Assembly: GCA_029260295.1 (NCBI GenBank)
Contig: JAJDDN010000008.1
Coordinates: 124,001-188,000, forward strand
Direction of reading: 5' to 3'
Source: Phycisphaerales bacterium
GTDB lineage: Bacteria; Planctomycetota; Phycisphaerae; Phycisphaerales; UBA1924
Length of the DNA stretch: 64,000 bases
The stretch's first letter is position 1, and the number at the start of each line of letters is the position of its first letter. Positions 63,991 through 64,000 of this stretch are shown in pieces. The position numbers were made by a program, and so were the translations under genes. A model generated the notes under the pieces. That model saw only the letters and a list, made by a program, of their open reading frames with translations, was not told the DNA's origin and made no database searches.

Positions 63991-64000
63991 CCCTCTCAGA

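Overview
This is a gene-dense chromosomal window of about 57% G+C by eye, with almost no non-coding space. It comes from a Gram-negative-type bacterium: it has Kdo and heptose genes, SecDF/YajC and a pilus/secretion cluster. The fused SecDF, zinc-ribbon membrane proteins, a divergent CTP synthase and several large, type-IV-pilin-like prepilins suggest a marine planctomycete of the Phycisphaerae. That placement is an inference from protein style, not from a marker-gene comparison. I see no insertion sequence, prophage, CRISPR array, integrase or rRNA.

Layout. 1-10 kb: fmt (cut by the window edge), def, a TPR protein, kdsB, pyrG, a hypothetical gene, gcvT, phoU and eno. 9.7-17.9 kb: two intramembrane proteases (M50-like and rhomboid) that share a C-terminal tail, then tgt-yajC-secDF and a LysM protein. 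17.9-28.6 kb: two sugar-nucleotide epimerases (HldD-like, UDP-xylose synthase), a QueC-like protein without its ATP-binding motif, prpB, a secreted phosphatase-like/M28 peptidase fusion, ppa, thiG, small zinc-ribbon membrane proteins, a methyltransferase and a TauE-like exporter. 28.6-36.4 kb: a P-loop kinase, uvrB, a damaged ArsR-type regulator with a 15-C tract next to an SRPBCC gene, and smc. 36.7-44.7 kb: gcvH, an ABC/FtsX exporter pair, infC with an apparent ATC start, plsC-cmk, a TIM-barrel epimerase-like protein and a 3D-domain protein. 45-52 kb: uvrA, a hypothetical, a HIT-like protein, tRNA-Gly(UCC), a pseudouridine synthase/methyltransferase fusion and coaB. 52.2-64 kb: a type IV pilus / type II secretion-like operon with two PilB/GspE ATPases, PilT, PilC and four large prepilin-like proteins.

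The most general signal is in gene starts. At least fifteen genes carry a TANNNT (-10-like) hexamer ending exactly 5 or 6 bases before the start codon, with no Shine-Dalgarno sequence. Transcription would then begin at or next to the A of the ATG, so these mRNAs would be leaderless. Other genes (eno, phoU, secDF, gcvH, infC, pilT) have ordinary Shine-Dalgarno leaders. Two classes of translation start seem to coexist, and the rule helps choose starts.

Other points of interest are the homopolymer-disrupted ArsR/SRPBCC locus, the two unusual domain fusions (phosphatase-like/M28 and RluA-like/methyltransferase behind a glycine-rich tail), the inactive-looking QueC paralogue, and the oversized pilins.
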